Counted from the stretch's first letter, positions 1 to 10,813 are shown. The stretch is 64,000 nt of DNA from Aliivibrio sp. 1S175 (GCF_001690985.1 NZ_MAJS01000011.1:62001-126000); one strand, 5' to 3'. Notes: generated from the letters alone by a model not told the origin. Numbers and translations: made by a program.

Positions 1-1002
1 AGTGCTGATGATCAAATCACACCATCAGATGATGAAAGAAATTACGTCGCAAGTTTACCTCATGTCACTCAAGTTACCCCGGTTGTTCGTGGCGAAGCTA
101 TCATACAAAGTGCTCAAGGTTTAAGTGCAGGAATACTCGTCGGGATTGACCCTAATGAATATGATCCTATTGCTTATGAATTAGTTTCAGGTAATGTGCG
201 CCAGCTTAAAGCCGGTGAATATGGCATTTTCTTAGGTTCAAAATTAGCGCGTGAGTTGAATGTTAGGTATGGTGACACTGTGCGTATTATGGTGACCAAT
301 GCCAGCCAATATACACCATTAGGGCGTATTCCAAGTCAACGTAATTTTAAAATTGTTGGTGTATTTAATACAGGTTCTGATGTTGATGGCCAGTTAATGG
401 TGGCGAACATTCAAGATACCGCTCGATTGATGAAGCTAAAAAAAGGCAATATTACAGGGTGGCGCTTATTTTTTGACGACCCGTTCCAGGTGACTGAATT
501 AGCAAAGCTGCCTTTAGAAAATGATATGACATGGAGTGATTGGCGTGATCAGCGCGGTGAATTATTCCAAGCGGTAAAAATGGAAAAAAATATGATGGGC
601 CTAATGCTTGGTCTGATTGTTGCCATTGCTGCATTTAACATTATCTCTGCACTTATTATGGTGGTGATGGAGAAGCAAGCTGAAGTCGCGATATTAAAAA
701 CACAAGGTATGACAAGTAATCAAGTACTTTCTATTTTTATGGTGCAAGGTGCAAGTAGTGGGGTGATTGGGTCGCTTGTTGGGGGGGCGTTAGGTGTACT
801 GTTTGCCAGTAATATTAACGTTATTCTTTCTACATTTGGTCTGTCTCTATTTACCGTTGGTGGCTCTTTACCTGCACAGGTTGAACCGTTGCAAGTTTGT
901 GTAGTGATTATTCTAGCAATTTTATTAAGTTTATTAGCGACTGTATTCCCATCTTATCGAGCGGCAGTCGTACAACCAGCAGAGGCATTAAGATATGAGT
1001 AA
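1..1002 (+). CDS. lolC: LolC, inner-membrane subunit of lipoprotein-release transporter (5' partial)
   Basis: The reading frame is open from base 1, so the gene begins left of the window. The visible 333 codons hold the periplasmic MacB-like domain followed by three membrane segments of the FtsX fold (about codons 205-230, 250-285 and 300-325) and the typical ending PAEALRYE. LolCDE extracts mature lipoproteins from the inner membrane and hands them to LolA. The gene overlaps lolD by 8 bases, and lolE follows, which fixes the identity. LolC and LolE are paralogues; the first position in the operon supports LolC. The N-terminal membrane segment is not visible. Confidence 0.93.
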   Translation, partial: SADDQITPSDDERNYVASLPHVTQVTPVVRGEAIIQSAQGLSAGILVGIDPNEYDPIAYELVSGNVRQLKAGEYGIFLGSKLARELNVRYGDTVRIMVTNASQYTPLGRIPSQRNFKIVGVFNTGSDVDGQLMVANIQDTARLMKLKKGNITGWRLFFDDPFQVTELAKLPLENDMTWSDWRDQRGELFQAVKMEKNMMGLMLGLIVAIAAFNIISALIMVVMEKQAEVAILKTQGMTSNQVLSIFMVQGASSGVIGSLVGGALGVLFASNINVILSTFGLSLFTVGGSLPAQVEPLQVCVVIILAILLSLLATVFPSYRAAVVQPAEALRYE

Positions 1003-1711
1003 GCCATTATTAGTTTGTCAGGGTATTCATAAGGTTTACCAAGAAGGAACAATGGAAACTGAAGTGCTAAAAGGGGTTGATTTTCAGATTAATGAGAGCG
1101 AATTGGTGGCGATTGTTGGGTCATCAGGCTCTGGTAAAAGTACGCTACTACATATTCTTGGCGCTCTTGATGAACCAACTGGCGGTACCGTTCGCTTTCA
1201 AGAACATGAATTGACTAAACTCAGTGCTAATAAACAAGCTAAGATCCGTAATCAACACATTGGTTTTGTATACCAATTCCACCACCTTCTTTCTGATTTT
1301 AGTGCGTTAGAAAATGTCGCAATGCCGTTACTTATCGGCGGGGTCAATAAGAAAGAAGCGGCGAGAAGAGCGACAGAGTTGCTTGAGAAAGTCGGACTTG
1401 CTCATCGGATTGAACACCGTCCTTCTGAACTGTCAGGTGGTGAGCGTCAACGTGTGGCGATTGCACGTGCGTTAGTCAACAAGCCTGCTTTAGTTCTTGC
1501 TGATGAACCAACAGGTAACTTGGATCATAAAACAGCATTAGATATTTATAATTTAATGCGAGAATTGAACCAAGAATCAGGCACTGCCTTTTTAGTTGTT
1601 ACGCATGATAATGAATTAGCTGGAAAATTAGATAAACAGTTAAGTATGCAAGATGGTCGATTTATTACAGAAACGATTCGCTCAAACAGTAATCAAGAGC
1701 AGGAGGCGTAA
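995..1711 (+). CDS. lolD: LolD, ATPase of lipoprotein-release transporter
   Basis: This is a 238-residue ABC ATPase of the MacB/LolD type. Walker A GSSGSGKS lies at residues 42-49, the signature LSGGERQR near 147, and Walker B with D-loop ([10 protein letters not shown]) near 168. It drives lipoprotein extraction by LolC and LolE from the cytoplasmic face. Its start overlaps the lolC end by 8 bases and its TAA shares one base with the lolE ATG, so the three subunits are translationally coupled. Length and motifs are normal for the family. Confidence 0.97.
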   Translation: MSKPLLVCQGIHKVYQEGTMETEVLKGVDFQINESELVAIVGSSGSGKSTLLHILGALDEPTGGTVRFQEHELTKLSANKQAKIRNQHIGFVYQFHHLLSDFSALENVAMPLLIGGVNKKEAARRATELLEKVGLAHRIEHRPSELSGGERQRVAIARALVNKPALVLADEPTGNLDHKTALDIYNLMRELNQESGTAFLVVTHDNELAGKLDKQLSMQDGRFITETIRSNSNQEQEA

Positions 1712-2955
1712 TGTTTTCACCGCTTTCTCTTTTTATTGGTAGTCGTTTCGCTCGTGCAAAGCAGCGTAATAAAATGGTGTCGTTCATTTCTATCTCATCA
1801 ACCCTTGGTATCGCTATCGGTGTTGCCGTTATTATCATCGGCCTTTCTGCGATGAATGGTTTTGAACGAGAGTTACAAAATCGTGTATTGTCTGTTATTC
1901 CTCATGCAGAGCTTGAAGGCGTCAAACGACCAATTGATGATTGGCAAACTATGATGAGCCAAGCCAAACAACACCCTAAAGTAACGGGTGCTGCACCTTA
2001 TGTTCGGTTTACGGCGTTATTAGAAAGAGGCAGTAAACTAAAAGCGGTTGAAGTTAGAGGGGTTGAGCCTTTATTAGAAGCTTCGGTGTCTAAGTTACCT
2101 CAATTCATAGATAAAGACGCTTGGGAAAAATTTGAAGCGGATCACCAAAGTGTGATTTTAGGTAAAGGTGTAGCTGATACTTTAAATGTTAAGGTTGGCG
2201 ATTGGATCACGGCGATGATCCCGGATGAAAATAGCGATAAGCAGCTGCGTTCACCAAAGAGGCAACGACTGCAAGTAGTGGGTTTACTCTCATTGGGTGG
2301 GCAAGTTGATCATGGTTTAGCGATTGTTCCTCTAAAAGATGCACAGCAATATATCAATTTAGGTGACAGCGTCACTGGTGTGTCACTGCAAGTGAGCAGC
2401 GTTCTTAATGCTCAAGATATTGTTAGAGAAGTCGGTGGAACACTAACTGAATATGTTTACTTGCGCAGTTGGATTCAAAAGTATGGCTATCTATACCGAG
2501 ACATTCAATTAGTACGTTCTATTATGTACCTTGTCATGGTTTTAGTGATTGGAGTTGCCTGTTTTAATATTGTGTCTACGTTAATGATGGCAGTAAAAGA
2601 TCGCTCTGGAGACATTGCTATATTAAGAACCATGGGCGCGAATGATGGGTTAATTAAACGTATCTTCGTATGCCAAGGGATCTTCTCGGGAGTAACAGGC
2701 AGCTTAGCGGGTTCAGCTCTTGGTTCATTTGTGGCATTAAATTTAACGCCCATGATTAAGGGGGTAGAGTCACTAATAGGGCACCAGTTTTTATCCGGTG
2801 ATATCTATTTTGTTGACTTTTTACCATCAGAATTAGTGTGGAGTGATGTGGCTATCGTAACGGGAACGGCCATTATTTTAAGTGCCATTGCGACATGGTA
2901 TCCAGCCAGAAGAGCAAGTCGATTGCATCCCGCAGAGGTATTAAGCGCCAAGTAA
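1711..2955 (+). CDS. lolE: LolE, inner-membrane subunit of lipoprotein-release transporter
   Basis: The protein has 414 residues with the LolC/LolE layout: one N-terminal membrane helix (about residues 25-47), a large periplasmic domain, then three C-terminal helices (about 265-290, 315-345 and 375-395) and the ending HPAEVLSAK. An AGGAGG ribosome-binding site sits just before the ATG, which shares a base with the lolD stop. It is the partner of LolC in lipoprotein sorting. Its third position in the operon and similarity to the first gene support LolE. No clear hairpin terminator follows. Confidence 0.95.
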   Translation: MFSPLSLFIGSRFARAKQRNKMVSFISISSTLGIAIGVAVIIIGLSAMNGFERELQNRVLSVIPHAELEGVKRPIDDWQTMMSQAKQHPKVTGAAPYVRFTALLERGSKLKAVEVRGVEPLLEASVSKLPQFIDKDAWEKFEADHQSVILGKGVADTLNVKVGDWITAMIPDENSDKQLRSPKRQRLQVVGLLSLGGQVDHGLAIVPLKDAQQYINLGDSVTGVSLQVSSVLNAQDIVREVGGTLTEYVYLRSWIQKYGYLYRDIQLVRSIMYLVMVLVIGVACFNIVSTLMMAVKDRSGDIAILRTMGANDGLIKRIFVCQGIFSGVTGSLAGSALGSFVALNLTPMIKGVESLIGHQFLSGDIYFVDFLPSELVWSDVAIVTGTAIILSAIATWYPARRASRLHPAEVLSAK

Positions 2956-3176
2956 CGATCACTTAAATGGTGGTATTGTTAATTGTATTTGTGCGTAACT
3001 AGAGACCGTTTAATTATTATTCAGACTGTTTTGTTTGAAAATTAATTAAATGGTTTTTTTTGTGCTAAAGAAAAATACTTCACTATACTTATAAAATAAT
3101 AATTACAAGTATCTGTATTTTGTTGGAGGAGAGCACTGAGGTTTGTAATGGTATAAATACTTTATGGAGTTATTGT

Positions 3177-4535
3177 ATGGAGATAGAAAAAAATAACCAT
3201 ATATCAGCGTATGCCATTGGTAATGATATTCCTATTACGAGTAATGAACTGACGCTAATATATATTAATAACTTAGAAGAATTAACATTATTAACCCCAT
3301 CAATTCTTATACTTTGCTTAAATCCAAAGCAGCAAAACCAGATACTTAAGACATTGCATTCTGATTATTCAGTTTGGAATTGTACCATCTATGTTCTACA
3401 AGAAAGTACCTTGAGCCCGTATTTATCTGATGGCGTCTTTGAACCTTCCAATCTTGATGAACAATGGCAACGGCATTTACATAAACTGACCCTTGTTAAA
3501 GAAGCCCCCATTGATAAATTACTCGCTTGGTTATGGCTTGGGGCTGATCGTAAACTATTGCCTTTATGTCAAAGTGAACGAACTGATCTGTATTTTTATC
3601 CTTTATTAGCGTGTTATTTTGGTGACGATTATGAACCTTACCATTATTTACAATTAGAAGAAAAAAGAGGGTATTTAGAAAAAGAAAAAACCATAGATAA
3701 AATTAGACTATGTACTTTTTGTCATAGTGGGCATTTAAACTATATTGAAACTTGTCCTGATTGTAAAAGTACTAATATTGAGGAGTCGACATCATTACAT
3801 TGTTTTACTTGCGGGAAAGTTGATAGAGAAGAGCACTTCTTAAAGCAAAGTATATTAGCGTGTCCTAATTGTTTTACTCAATTACGTCATATTGGCGTTG
3901 ATTATGATAGGCCATTAGAACTCTATAAATGTGGGGATTGCCAACTCGCCTTCTCCGAATCTCTTGTTCGAGCTCGTTGTCTATCGTGTTTTACTATTAA
4001 TGAAGTGAATAACCTTATTGCTCGTCCTATCAGTCAGTTTAAGGTCGGCGAGCAAGTTAAAGATCTTATGCTTTATGGGGGAAGACCCGTTGAACAAGCG
4101 CTTACGTTAAATAGCCTAATCGATAAAAACTCATTTCATAATTTATTGGTATGGGTTAATAAACTTGCGATAAGACATAAGCAAAGCCATCTTTTAGTTG
4201 GAGTTAAACTGTCAGGCGTTGATGATTTCTCTCAGACATTTGGTGAAGTTAAACGTTTACAACTTATTGCTGAGATATCCAACCATTTTAATGGTTTATT
4301 AAGAGATACCGATATTTGTTGTCAGTACAGTTCTGAATTAATGTTGCTTTTAATGCCGATAACGCCGATTGACTCTATTGGTATTATTGAGAAAAAAATC
4401 GCTGATATTTCAGCGGACATTGAATCGGATTTAATTACATTACATATTTATGCTTGGTCACTTCCTGCTAAGTCATTAACTCATAGTGCATTGACTTGGT
4501 TAAATGGTGTATTGGATGGGGTTGACGATGAGTGA
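3177..4535 (+). CDS. MxdA-like protein: zinc ribbons (TackOD1-like) plus degenerate GGDEF domain
   Basis: The protein has 452 residues from the ATG at 3177, chosen because GGAG lies 7 bases upstream; a TTG at 3120 lies before its own purine-rich site and is less likely. The middle carries six CxxC pairs (C179/C182, C193/C196, C209/C212, C229/C232, C252/C255, C268/C271), enough for three zinc ribbons, as in the TackOD1 output domain. The last 130 residues follow the GGDEF fold, but the catalytic loop reads SSELM (385-389), so cyclase activity is unlikely. It overlaps a processive glycosyltransferase gene and a HlyD-like gene follows, the same order as mxdABC of Shewanella, whose MxdA is also a divergent GGDEF protein needed for biofilm matrix. 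A role as regulator of polymer synthesis is inferred. Confidence 0.65.
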   Translation: MEIEKNNHISAYAIGNDIPITSNELTLIYINNLEELTLLTPSILILCLNPKQQNQILKTLHSDYSVWNCTIYVLQESTLSPYLSDGVFEPSNLDEQWQRHLHKLTLVKEAPIDKLLAWLWLGADRKLLPLCQSERTDLYFYPLLACYFGDDYEPYHYLQLEEKRGYLEKEKTIDKIRLCTFCHSGHLNYIETCPDCKSTNIEESTSLHCFTCGKVDREEHFLKQSILACPNCFTQLRHIGVDYDRPLELYKCGDCQLAFSESLVRARCLSCFTINEVNNLIARPISQFKVGEQVKDLMLYGGRPVEQALTLNSLIDKNSFHNLLVWVNKLAIRHKQSHLLVGVKLSGVDDFSQTFGEVKRLQLIAEISNHFNGLLRDTDICCQYSSELMLLLMPITPIDSIGIIEKKIADISADIESDLITLHIYAWSLPAKSLTHSALTWLNGVLDGVDDE

Positions 4536-5853
4536 GTTCCAGCATGTACTAACCTTAATTTTAGGGACATTAACTAATTATTGGGAGCTTATTGCTACCT
4601 TTTTACCTATTATGTTGATTGTGGAAGTACCACTGTTGTTGTTTGTCTTTATTGGTGTTTTACATTGGTCATGGAAAGACAATCAGATAACAGAGACGAC
4701 TTACCCTCCTATAAGCTTCATTATCACCTGTTATTCTGAAGGCCATGGAATTGAAAAAACAATCAATACCTTACTTGAGCAAATATATCCGAGTCCAATA
4801 GAAATACTGATTGTTATTGATGGTGCTAAACAAAATAAATACACCTATGCCTCAGCGATGAAATATGTAGCCAATTCAAAGCAAAAGTCATTATCTCGAA
4901 GAAATAAAACAGTCAGATTATTACCAAAATGGCAGAGAGGAGGAAGAGTATCGACATTAAATACAGGGTTATCAGAGGCAAGATATAATCTTATTATTAA
5001 TGTTGATGGTGATACATCTTTTGATAATGATATGGCACTTAAAATGGCCAAATCTTTCCACTCTCAAGATGTAATCGCATGTGGTGGAGCATTAAGGGTT
5101 AGAAATCATAACGATAGTTTCTGGACTAAAATGCAGGCACTAGAGTACATGATGTCAATGCAAACCAGTAAAACAGGAATGGCAACATGGGGTTTACTTA
5201 ATAATATATCAGGTGCGTTTGGTGCGTTTAGAAAGCCAATATTAAAACAGGTGGGTGGTTGGGATACTCACACCGCAGAAGATTTAGATTTGACGATGAG
5301 ATTAAAGCAATATAAAAAACGGTACCCAAATCTTGAGTTGAATTTTTCACCGCGCGCAATAGGGCATACCGATGTCCCTGATACTTTTAAAACATTAATA
5401 GATCAGCGACTACGTTGGGATGGGGATCTTCTGTTTCTTTATTTAAGAAAACATAAGCAAGGGTTGAATCCTAAGCTCTTGGGTTGGCCAAGTTTTTTAT
5501 ATCTACTCTGCTACGGGGTTCTTCAAGCGGTACTTTTCCCGATTCTAATTACGTTATTTAATATCTATTTATTTCTTTTTTATCCCACCACTGTTGTCTT
5601 AGCAGTGTTGAGTTGTTTATATGTTGTCTATTTGGTTTTTGTAATAATCACATTTTTGGTTTATATGTTTCTAATTTCAGAACGGATAAAAGAAGACCGT
5701 GAAATGATTTTATGGTTATTTATTTATCCTTTTTATGCCTTATTTATGCGAGTGGTAACCGCATTTTCAATGATAAATGAAGTCGTTAGGCGAAGTCATG
5801 AAGAATCTAGCATGGCTCCATGGTGGGTACTTAAACGCGGAAAAAGGTTTTAG
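4528..5853 (+). CDS. MxdB-like processive family-2 glycosyltransferase
   Basis: The start at 4528 is chosen because it overlaps the previous stop as ATGAGTGA. The 441-residue protein has N-terminal membrane helices (about 5-48), a GT-A domain with D98, the D-G-D motif (160-162), E251-D252 (TAED) and QRLRW (293-297), then several C-terminal helices. This D, DxD, ED, QxxRW set marks membrane-bound processive synthases such as cellulose and hyaluronan synthases. It probably polymerises a sugar and extrudes it across the inner membrane. The sugar cannot be told from sequence. No PilZ domain is present, so any c-di-GMP control would act through another protein. Gene order suggests MxdB. Confidence 0.78.
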   Translation: MSEFQHVLTLILGTLTNYWELIATFLPIMLIVEVPLLLFVFIGVLHWSWKDNQITETTYPPISFIITCYSEGHGIEKTINTLLEQIYPSPIEILIVIDGAKQNKYTYASAMKYVANSKQKSLSRRNKTVRLLPKWQRGGRVSTLNTGLSEARYNLIINVDGDTSFDNDMALKMAKSFHSQDVIACGGALRVRNHNDSFWTKMQALEYMMSMQTSKTGMATWGLLNNISGAFGAFRKPILKQVGGWDTHTAEDLDLTMRLKQYKKRYPNLELNFSPRAIGHTDVPDTFKTLIDQRLRWDGDLLFLYLRKHKQGLNPKLLGWPSFLYLLCYGVLQAVLFPILITLFNIYLFLFYPTTVVLAVLSCLYVVYLVFVIITFLVYMFLISERIKEDREMILWLFIYPFYALFMRVVTAFSMINEVVRRSHEESSMAPWWVLKRGKRF

Positions 5854-6929
5854 TGATTATGGACGTTAAATTTCATTTAGATAAAAAGAAAAATCCCACA
5901 TCAGAAAAAGGAATGAAAGTGATGTATGGTAGCGAGAAGCGGGGCGGTTATCGTATACGATGGTATTTGATCTTAGCTATCATTTTTAGCCCAATTATCT
6001 TCATGATTTATACGTTCGCTAAGCTGCATTTATTTACGACTGCGCTTGGGATAATAACGACGGGTCCTGTCGTAATAACAGCGACTCAATCTGGTATCGT
6101 CGATGTGATTGATGTTAAAGACAGCGAGTTTGTATTAGAAGAACAACTGTTGATAACATTAGAAACGCCAGTTTTAGAGGAAGAAATTGCTTTCATTGAA
6201 AATGAACTGGAGATGTTGGCGTATGAGAAGAAAGAAAAAATAACCGAGGATTTTTCACCTTATATCTCTGCAATTAGTGCAGCTAAATTGAATTTAGCAA
6301 AAATTAGAACAATTAAAGGAAATTATGATAAATATGCCAATGAGGGAAAAGTATCACAAGTTGATTATGCTTCGATTATTGGGCTTTATAATACAGCTCA
6401 AAATAACTTAACTAATGCTTACATCGCATTAAACCAAGCTAAAATTGCGCAAAAGCAAAGGTTAGTTGCTGGTGGGATAGCACAAGTAACAAGGCAACTA
6501 AATCAAAGCCTAACAACTAAAAAAAACCAAATAAATGAATTGCTTATAACTGCACCTTATATGGGAGTGGTTATTGATATTAATACCTTATTGGGACAAC
6601 AGGTTAATGTAGGTGATCCTCTCGTTACGATATCACCTGATGTTGCTCCTTATGTGATTAGTTATTTAGAACCCAAACATATTGAGAAGGCGACATTAGG
6701 AACTCTTGTCACCGTGACTCTACCTAATGGTAAAAAAGTGGATGCAAGGGTTTCATCCTCTATAGGATTAACGTCGAAACTTCCAGCGCAGTTAGCAAAA
6801 CCATTTGAAGGAACAAAAGCATTACTGAAAGTAAAAATAACCTTTGTCGGTGGGTTACTCGAACATGAATGGGTTGAAGGCATGCCGGTAGAAGTTTCTT
6901 TTGATCATTGGCATCTTCCTAAAAATTAA
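5853..6929 (+). CDS. MxdC-like HlyD-family membrane protein
   Basis: The protein has 358 residues from the GTG at 5853 (AAGG lies 5 bases upstream and the GTG shares a base with the previous TAG); the ATG at 5859 is an alternative. One membrane helix lies near residues 38-60, followed by a biotinyl-lipoyl-like segment, a helical hairpin rich in Lys, Glu and Gln (about 110-225), and a second lipoyl/beta-barrel part. This is the layout of HlyD/EmrA-type periplasmic adaptors and of Alg44-like copolymerases. Next to a polysaccharide synthase it probably guides the polymer through the periplasm. It matches MxdC by position. An MxdD counterpart is absent: the next gene is zwf. Confidence 0.7.
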   Translation: MIMDVKFHLDKKKNPTSEKGMKVMYGSEKRGGYRIRWYLILAIIFSPIIFMIYTFAKLHLFTTALGIITTGPVVITATQSGIVDVIDVKDSEFVLEEQLLITLETPVLEEEIAFIENELEMLAYEKKEKITEDFSPYISAISAAKLNLAKIRTIKGNYDKYANEGKVSQVDYASIIGLYNTAQNNLTNAYIALNQAKIAQKQRLVAGGIAQVTRQLNQSLTTKKNQINELLITAPYMGVVIDINTLLGQQVNVGDPLVTISPDVAPYVISYLEPKHIEKATLGTLVTVTLPNGKKVDARVSSSIGLTSKLPAQLAKPFEGTKALLKVKITFVGGLLEHEWVEGMPVEVSFDHWHLPKN

Positions 6930-7081
6930 TGTCATTAACTTAGGATAAAAGCCGCAGTTTAATTATGGGCACTTGATCGTTCGGTTTTGCCTATCAATAT
7001 AATAACTAAAATTGATTAGTAAAATTACGTTATTGTTTCTATTATAGATAAATACTTTGATGTCTACCGGATAGAAAAATA

Positions 7082-8584
7082 ATGACAATATCGGACAACA
7101 ATACCATTGTAATTTTTGGGGCTTCTGGTGATCTCACGTACCGAAAGCTTATCCCCGCTCTATATCATTTATACGCTAGCAATCAACTCTCTGATTCTTT
7201 CTCTATTTTAGGCGTTAGCCGAACTCAATATGATGACGAGTCATATCGAGAAAAAATGAAGAATTCTCTGCAAGAAATGGAGAAAACAGATCCTGAAACA
7301 TTAGTTAAGTTTTGTGAGCATTTGCATTATCAAGCGTTGAACACTTCAGACGTTCAAGACTATGGTCTGTTGGTGACAAAGTTAGATTTATTAGCTGAAA
7401 AATATCAACTAGAACAGCAAAATACGCTTTTTTATTTAGCAACACCACCAAGTCTTTATGGTGTAATCCCATCATGCTTAGCTGCTCATGGCTTGAATGA
7501 TGAATCAAATGGCTGGAAGCGTTTAATCATTGAGAAACCTTTTGGCTACGATTTAGCTTCTGCATTGCAATTAGGTAAAGATATTCATAAGCATTTTGAA
7601 GAGCATCAAATCTACCGTATTGATCATTATTTAGGTAAAGAAACGGTTCAAAACTTATTGGTATTACGATTTTCTAACGTGATGTTTGAACCTCTGTGGA
7701 ACCGTAATTTCATTGAATACGTAGAGATCACAGGTTCAGAGTTTTTAGGTGTAGAAGAGCGTGGTGGTTATTACGATGGCTCTGGTGCTATGCGTGATAT
7801 GTTTCAAAATCATCTGTTACAAGTATTGGCAATGGTTGGTATGGAATCACCTTCAGCGATAAATGCAGATGCAATGCGTGATGAAATAGCAAAAGTGCTG
7901 AAAAGTTTACAACCTATTTCAGATGATGATTTAAGAAATAACCTCGTTTTGGGTCAATACACTGAGTCTGAAGTAAGAGGTAAGTTCTTACCAAGTTACC
8001 GTGATGAACATGGCGTTGCTGATGATTCACGAACAGAAACGTACGTTGGTTTGAAAATGTTCATTAACAACTGGCGTTGGAATGGGGTTCCTTTTTATGT
8101 TCGTACTGGTAAGCGCCTTCCAACTCGTGTCACTGAGGTTGTTGTTCACTTTAAGAAAACACCGCACCCAGCGTTTGCAGCAAATGCGCCAGAAAACAAA
8201 TTAGTGATCCGAATTCAACCTGATGAAGGGATCCAAATGCGTTTTGGTTTAAAAGAGCCGGGTTCTGGCTTTAAAGTAAAAGACGTATCAATGGATTTTC
8301 ATTATCAGTCATTAACTGAAACAACCATGTTAACGGCATACGAGAGATTACTCTTAGATGCGCTAAACGGTGACGCAACACTTTTTGCTCGCAGTGATGC
8401 GGTAAATGCATGTTGGAAGTTTGTGCAACCGATACTAGATTTTAAGCAAGATCCTCAATCACTATTTGGCTACGCTTGTGGAACGTGGGGGCCAAAAGAA
8501 GCGGATCAATTGTTAGAGCGAGACAATCGAGCATGGCGCTTTCCTTGTAAAAACTTAACTGATACGGATTATTGTGAATTATGA
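7082..8584 (+). CDS. zwf: Glucose-6-phosphate 1-dehydrogenase
   Basis: This 500-residue enzyme oxidises glucose 6-phosphate to 6-phosphogluconolactone with NADP+, the first step of the oxidative pentose phosphate pathway. The N-terminal nucleotide-binding motif [11 protein letters not shown] is at residues 14-24, EKPFGYDL near 151, and the substrate-binding motif RIDHYLGKE near 180. The length is usual for the family. The stop overlaps the pgl start by 4 bases (ATGA) and gnd follows 40 bases after pgl, so all three oxidative-branch enzymes form one operon. Confidence 0.98.
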   Translation: MTISDNNTIVIFGASGDLTYRKLIPALYHLYASNQLSDSFSILGVSRTQYDDESYREKMKNSLQEMEKTDPETLVKFCEHLHYQALNTSDVQDYGLLVTKLDLLAEKYQLEQQNTLFYLATPPSLYGVIPSCLAAHGLNDESNGWKRLIIEKPFGYDLASALQLGKDIHKHFEEHQIYRIDHYLGKETVQNLLVLRFSNVMFEPLWNRNFIEYVEITGSEFLGVEERGGYYDGSGAMRDMFQNHLLQVLAMVGMESPSAINADAMRDEIAKVLKSLQPISDDDLRNNLVLGQYTESEVRGKFLPSYRDEHGVADDSRTETYVGLKMFINNWRWNGVPFYVRTGKRLPTRVTEVVVHFKKTPHPAFAANAPENKLVIRIQPDEGIQMRFGLKEPGSGFKVKDVSMDFHYQSLTETTMLTAYERLLLDALNGDATLFARSDAVNACWKFVQPILDFKQDPQSLFGYACGTWGPKEADQLLERDNRAWRFPCKNLTDTDYCEL

Positions 8585-9297
8585 TAAATCATCAAATATT
8601 TCAAACACCGGAACAAGTTGTGGTTAGCCTTGCTGATGAATTAAAAGCGTTAAGTGAGCAAGGTAAACCAGTGCATGTATCACTTTCTGGTGGCAGTACG
8701 CCTAAGATGCTGTTTTCATTGTTAGCATCTGAATCATACGCAAAGTCTATTCAATGGGATAACCTCCATTTTTGGTGGGGGGATGAACGTTGTGTTGCAC
8801 CGGATGATACAGAAAGTAATTATGGCGAAGCGAACGAGTTGTTGTTTTCACATATCACAATTCCTGAAGAGAATATTCACCGAATTCAAGGTGAAAATGA
8901 CCCAGAAAAAGAAGTGATTCGTTTTGCACAAGAAATGCGTGATGTCATTCCGCAACAAGACGGTATTCCAGTATTTGATTGGATCCTATTAGGTGTTGGA
9001 GCTGATGGTCATACGGCCTCTTTATTTCCAAACGTTACCGATTATAGTGATTCAAATCTTACTCTTGTCGCGATTCATCCAGAGTCAGGTCAGCGTCGAG
9101 TTTCAAAAACAGCCAAAGTATTGCAAGCCGCAAAACGTATTAGCTATTTAGTTTTAGGTAAAGGCAAGGCAGACATCGTACACGAGATTAATACAACACC
9201 AGCAGAACAGTTGTCCTATCCGGCAGCAAAGATCCAATCAACCATGGGTCGAACTGAGTGGTTTTTAGATTTAGATGCAGCAGCGCAAATCATTTAA
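8581..9297 (+). CDS. pgl: 6-phosphogluconolactonase
   Basis: The protein has 238 residues of the DevB/SOL type. It shows the family motifs LSGGSTPK near residue 37, WGDER near 64 and [14 protein letters not shown] near 136. It hydrolyses 6-phosphogluconolactone to 6-phosphogluconate, linking zwf and gnd. It starts within the zwf stop codon (ATGA overlap), so translation is coupled. Length and motifs are normal. Confidence 0.97.
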   Translation: MINHQIFQTPEQVVVSLADELKALSEQGKPVHVSLSGGSTPKMLFSLLASESYAKSIQWDNLHFWWGDERCVAPDDTESNYGEANELLFSHITIPEENIHRIQGENDPEKEVIRFAQEMRDVIPQQDGIPVFDWILLGVGADGHTASLFPNVTDYSDSNLTLVAIHPESGQRRVSKTAKVLQAAKRISYLVLGKGKADIVHEINTTPAEQLSYPAAKIQSTMGRTEWFLDLDAAAQII

Positions 9298-9337
9298 TAA
9301 ATAGAGTGCTTGCACAATACAAATTTTGGAGAAATAT

Positions 9338-10786
9338 ATGAAAGGTGATATCGGTGTAATCGGCTTAGCAGTAATGGGCCAAAACCTTATCTTAAATATG
9401 AACGATCATGGTTTTAAAGTAGTTGCTCATAACCGAACCGCGGCAAAAGTAGATGAATTTTTAGAAGGTCCAGCAAAAGGAACTAACATTGTAGGGGCTT
9501 ATTCTTTAGAAGAGCTAGTTGAGAAGCTAGAAACGCCTCGTAAAATTATGTTAATGGTTCGTGCTGGTGATGTTGTTGATGCCTTTATTGATAAGCTTGC
9601 TCCTTTACTAGATAAAGGCGACATTATTATTGATGGTGGCAACACGAATTTCCCAGACACAAACCGTCGAGTTGCAGCATTAAAAGAAAAAGGCATTTAC
9701 TTTATCGGTACCGGTGTTTCTGGTGGTGAAGAAGGCGCGCGTTTTGGCCCTTCAATCATGCCTGGTGGATCACCAGAAGCATGGCCATTTGTAAAACCTA
9801 TTTTCCAAGCTATCTCTGCAAAAACAGAGAATAATGAACCTTGTTGTGATTGGGTTGGCAATGACGGTGCTGGTCATTTTGTGAAAATGGTGCATAACGG
9901 CATCGAATATGGCGATATGCAATTAATTACAGAAGCGTATCAGTTCATGAAAGACGGTTTAGGCATGACGCATGATGAGATGCAATCTGTCTTCATGGAT
10001 TGGAATGAAACCGAACTAAACAGCTATTTGGTTGAGATAACAGCAGATATCTTAGGTTATAAAGATACTGATGGTGAGCCATTAGTTGAGAAAATTCTTG
10101 ATACCGCGGGACAAAAAGGCACAGGTAAATGGACGGGTATCAATGCACTTGATATGGGCATACCATTAACGTTAATCACAGAATCTGTTTTTTCTCGCTG
10201 CTTATCTGCATTGAAAGATCAACGTATAGAAGCGGAGCAATTATTTAGTAAAACAATTACTCCAATTGAAGGGGATAAGACCGCGTGGATTGACGCATTA
10301 CGTCAAGCGCTGCTAGCTTCAAAAATTATCTCGTACGCACAAGGTTTTATGTTGATGCGTGAAGCGTCGAATGAAAACGGTTGGGATTTGAATTACGGTA
10401 ACGTAGCGTTAATGTGGCGTGGTGGTTGTATTATTCGTTCTGCTTTCTTGGGTAATATTCGTGATGCGTATGATATCGATCCGGAATTGTCATTCCTGGG
10501 CTCAGACAGTTACTTTAAAGGGATTCTAGAAGACAGTTTATCTGCATGGCGTAAAGTTGCATCTAAATCAATGGAAGTTGGTATTCCAATGCCTTGTATG
10601 ACATCAGCATTAACATTCCTAGATGGATATACAACCGCTCGTTTACCTGCAAATCTATTACAAGCTCAGCGTGACTACTTTGGTGCGCATACGTATGAGC
10701 GTTTAGATAAACCGAGAGGCGAGTTTTTCCACACGAATTGGACTGGTAAAGGTGGCGATGTTTCATCAACAACATACAATTCTTAA
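9338..10786 (+). CDS. gnd: 6-phosphogluconate dehydrogenase, decarboxylating
   Basis: The ATG at 9338 follows TTTTGGAGAAATAT with good spacing and gives 482 residues, the usual length; a TTG at 9326 would add four residues and is rejected. The protein has the Rossmann motif GVIGLAVMGQN at 5-15 and the signature GGNTNFPDTNRR near 100, with the substrate-binding segment GTGVSGGEEGARFGPS near 127. It converts 6-phosphogluconate to ribulose 5-phosphate, CO2 and NADPH. It is last in the zwf-pgl-gnd operon and is followed by a clear terminator. Confidence 0.98.
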   Translation: MKGDIGVIGLAVMGQNLILNMNDHGFKVVAHNRTAAKVDEFLEGPAKGTNIVGAYSLEELVEKLETPRKIMLMVRAGDVVDAFIDKLAPLLDKGDIIIDGGNTNFPDTNRRVAALKEKGIYFIGTGVSGGEEGARFGPSIMPGGSPEAWPFVKPIFQAISAKTENNEPCCDWVGNDGAGHFVKMVHNGIEYGDMQLITEAYQFMKDGLGMTHDEMQSVFMDWNETELNSYLVEITADILGYKDTDGEPLVEKILDTAGQKGTGKWTGINALDMGIPLTLITESVFSRCLSALKDQRIEAEQLFSKTITPIEGDKTAWIDALRQALLASKIISYAQGFMLMREASNENGWDLNYGNVALMWRGGCIIRSAFLGNIRDAYDIDPELSFLGSDSYFKGILEDSLSAWRKVASKSMEVGIPMPCMTSALTFLDGYTTARLPANLLQAQRDYFGAHTYERLDKPRGEFFHTNWTGKGGDVSSTTYNS

Positions 10787-10813
10787 CGTACATTTAATAA
10801 TTAGATAAAATCA

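Noticed and set aside
3120-3176. TTG start for the MxdA-like gene
   Set aside because: The ATG at 3177 has GGAG at ideal spacing; the TTG would lie before the purine-rich site.
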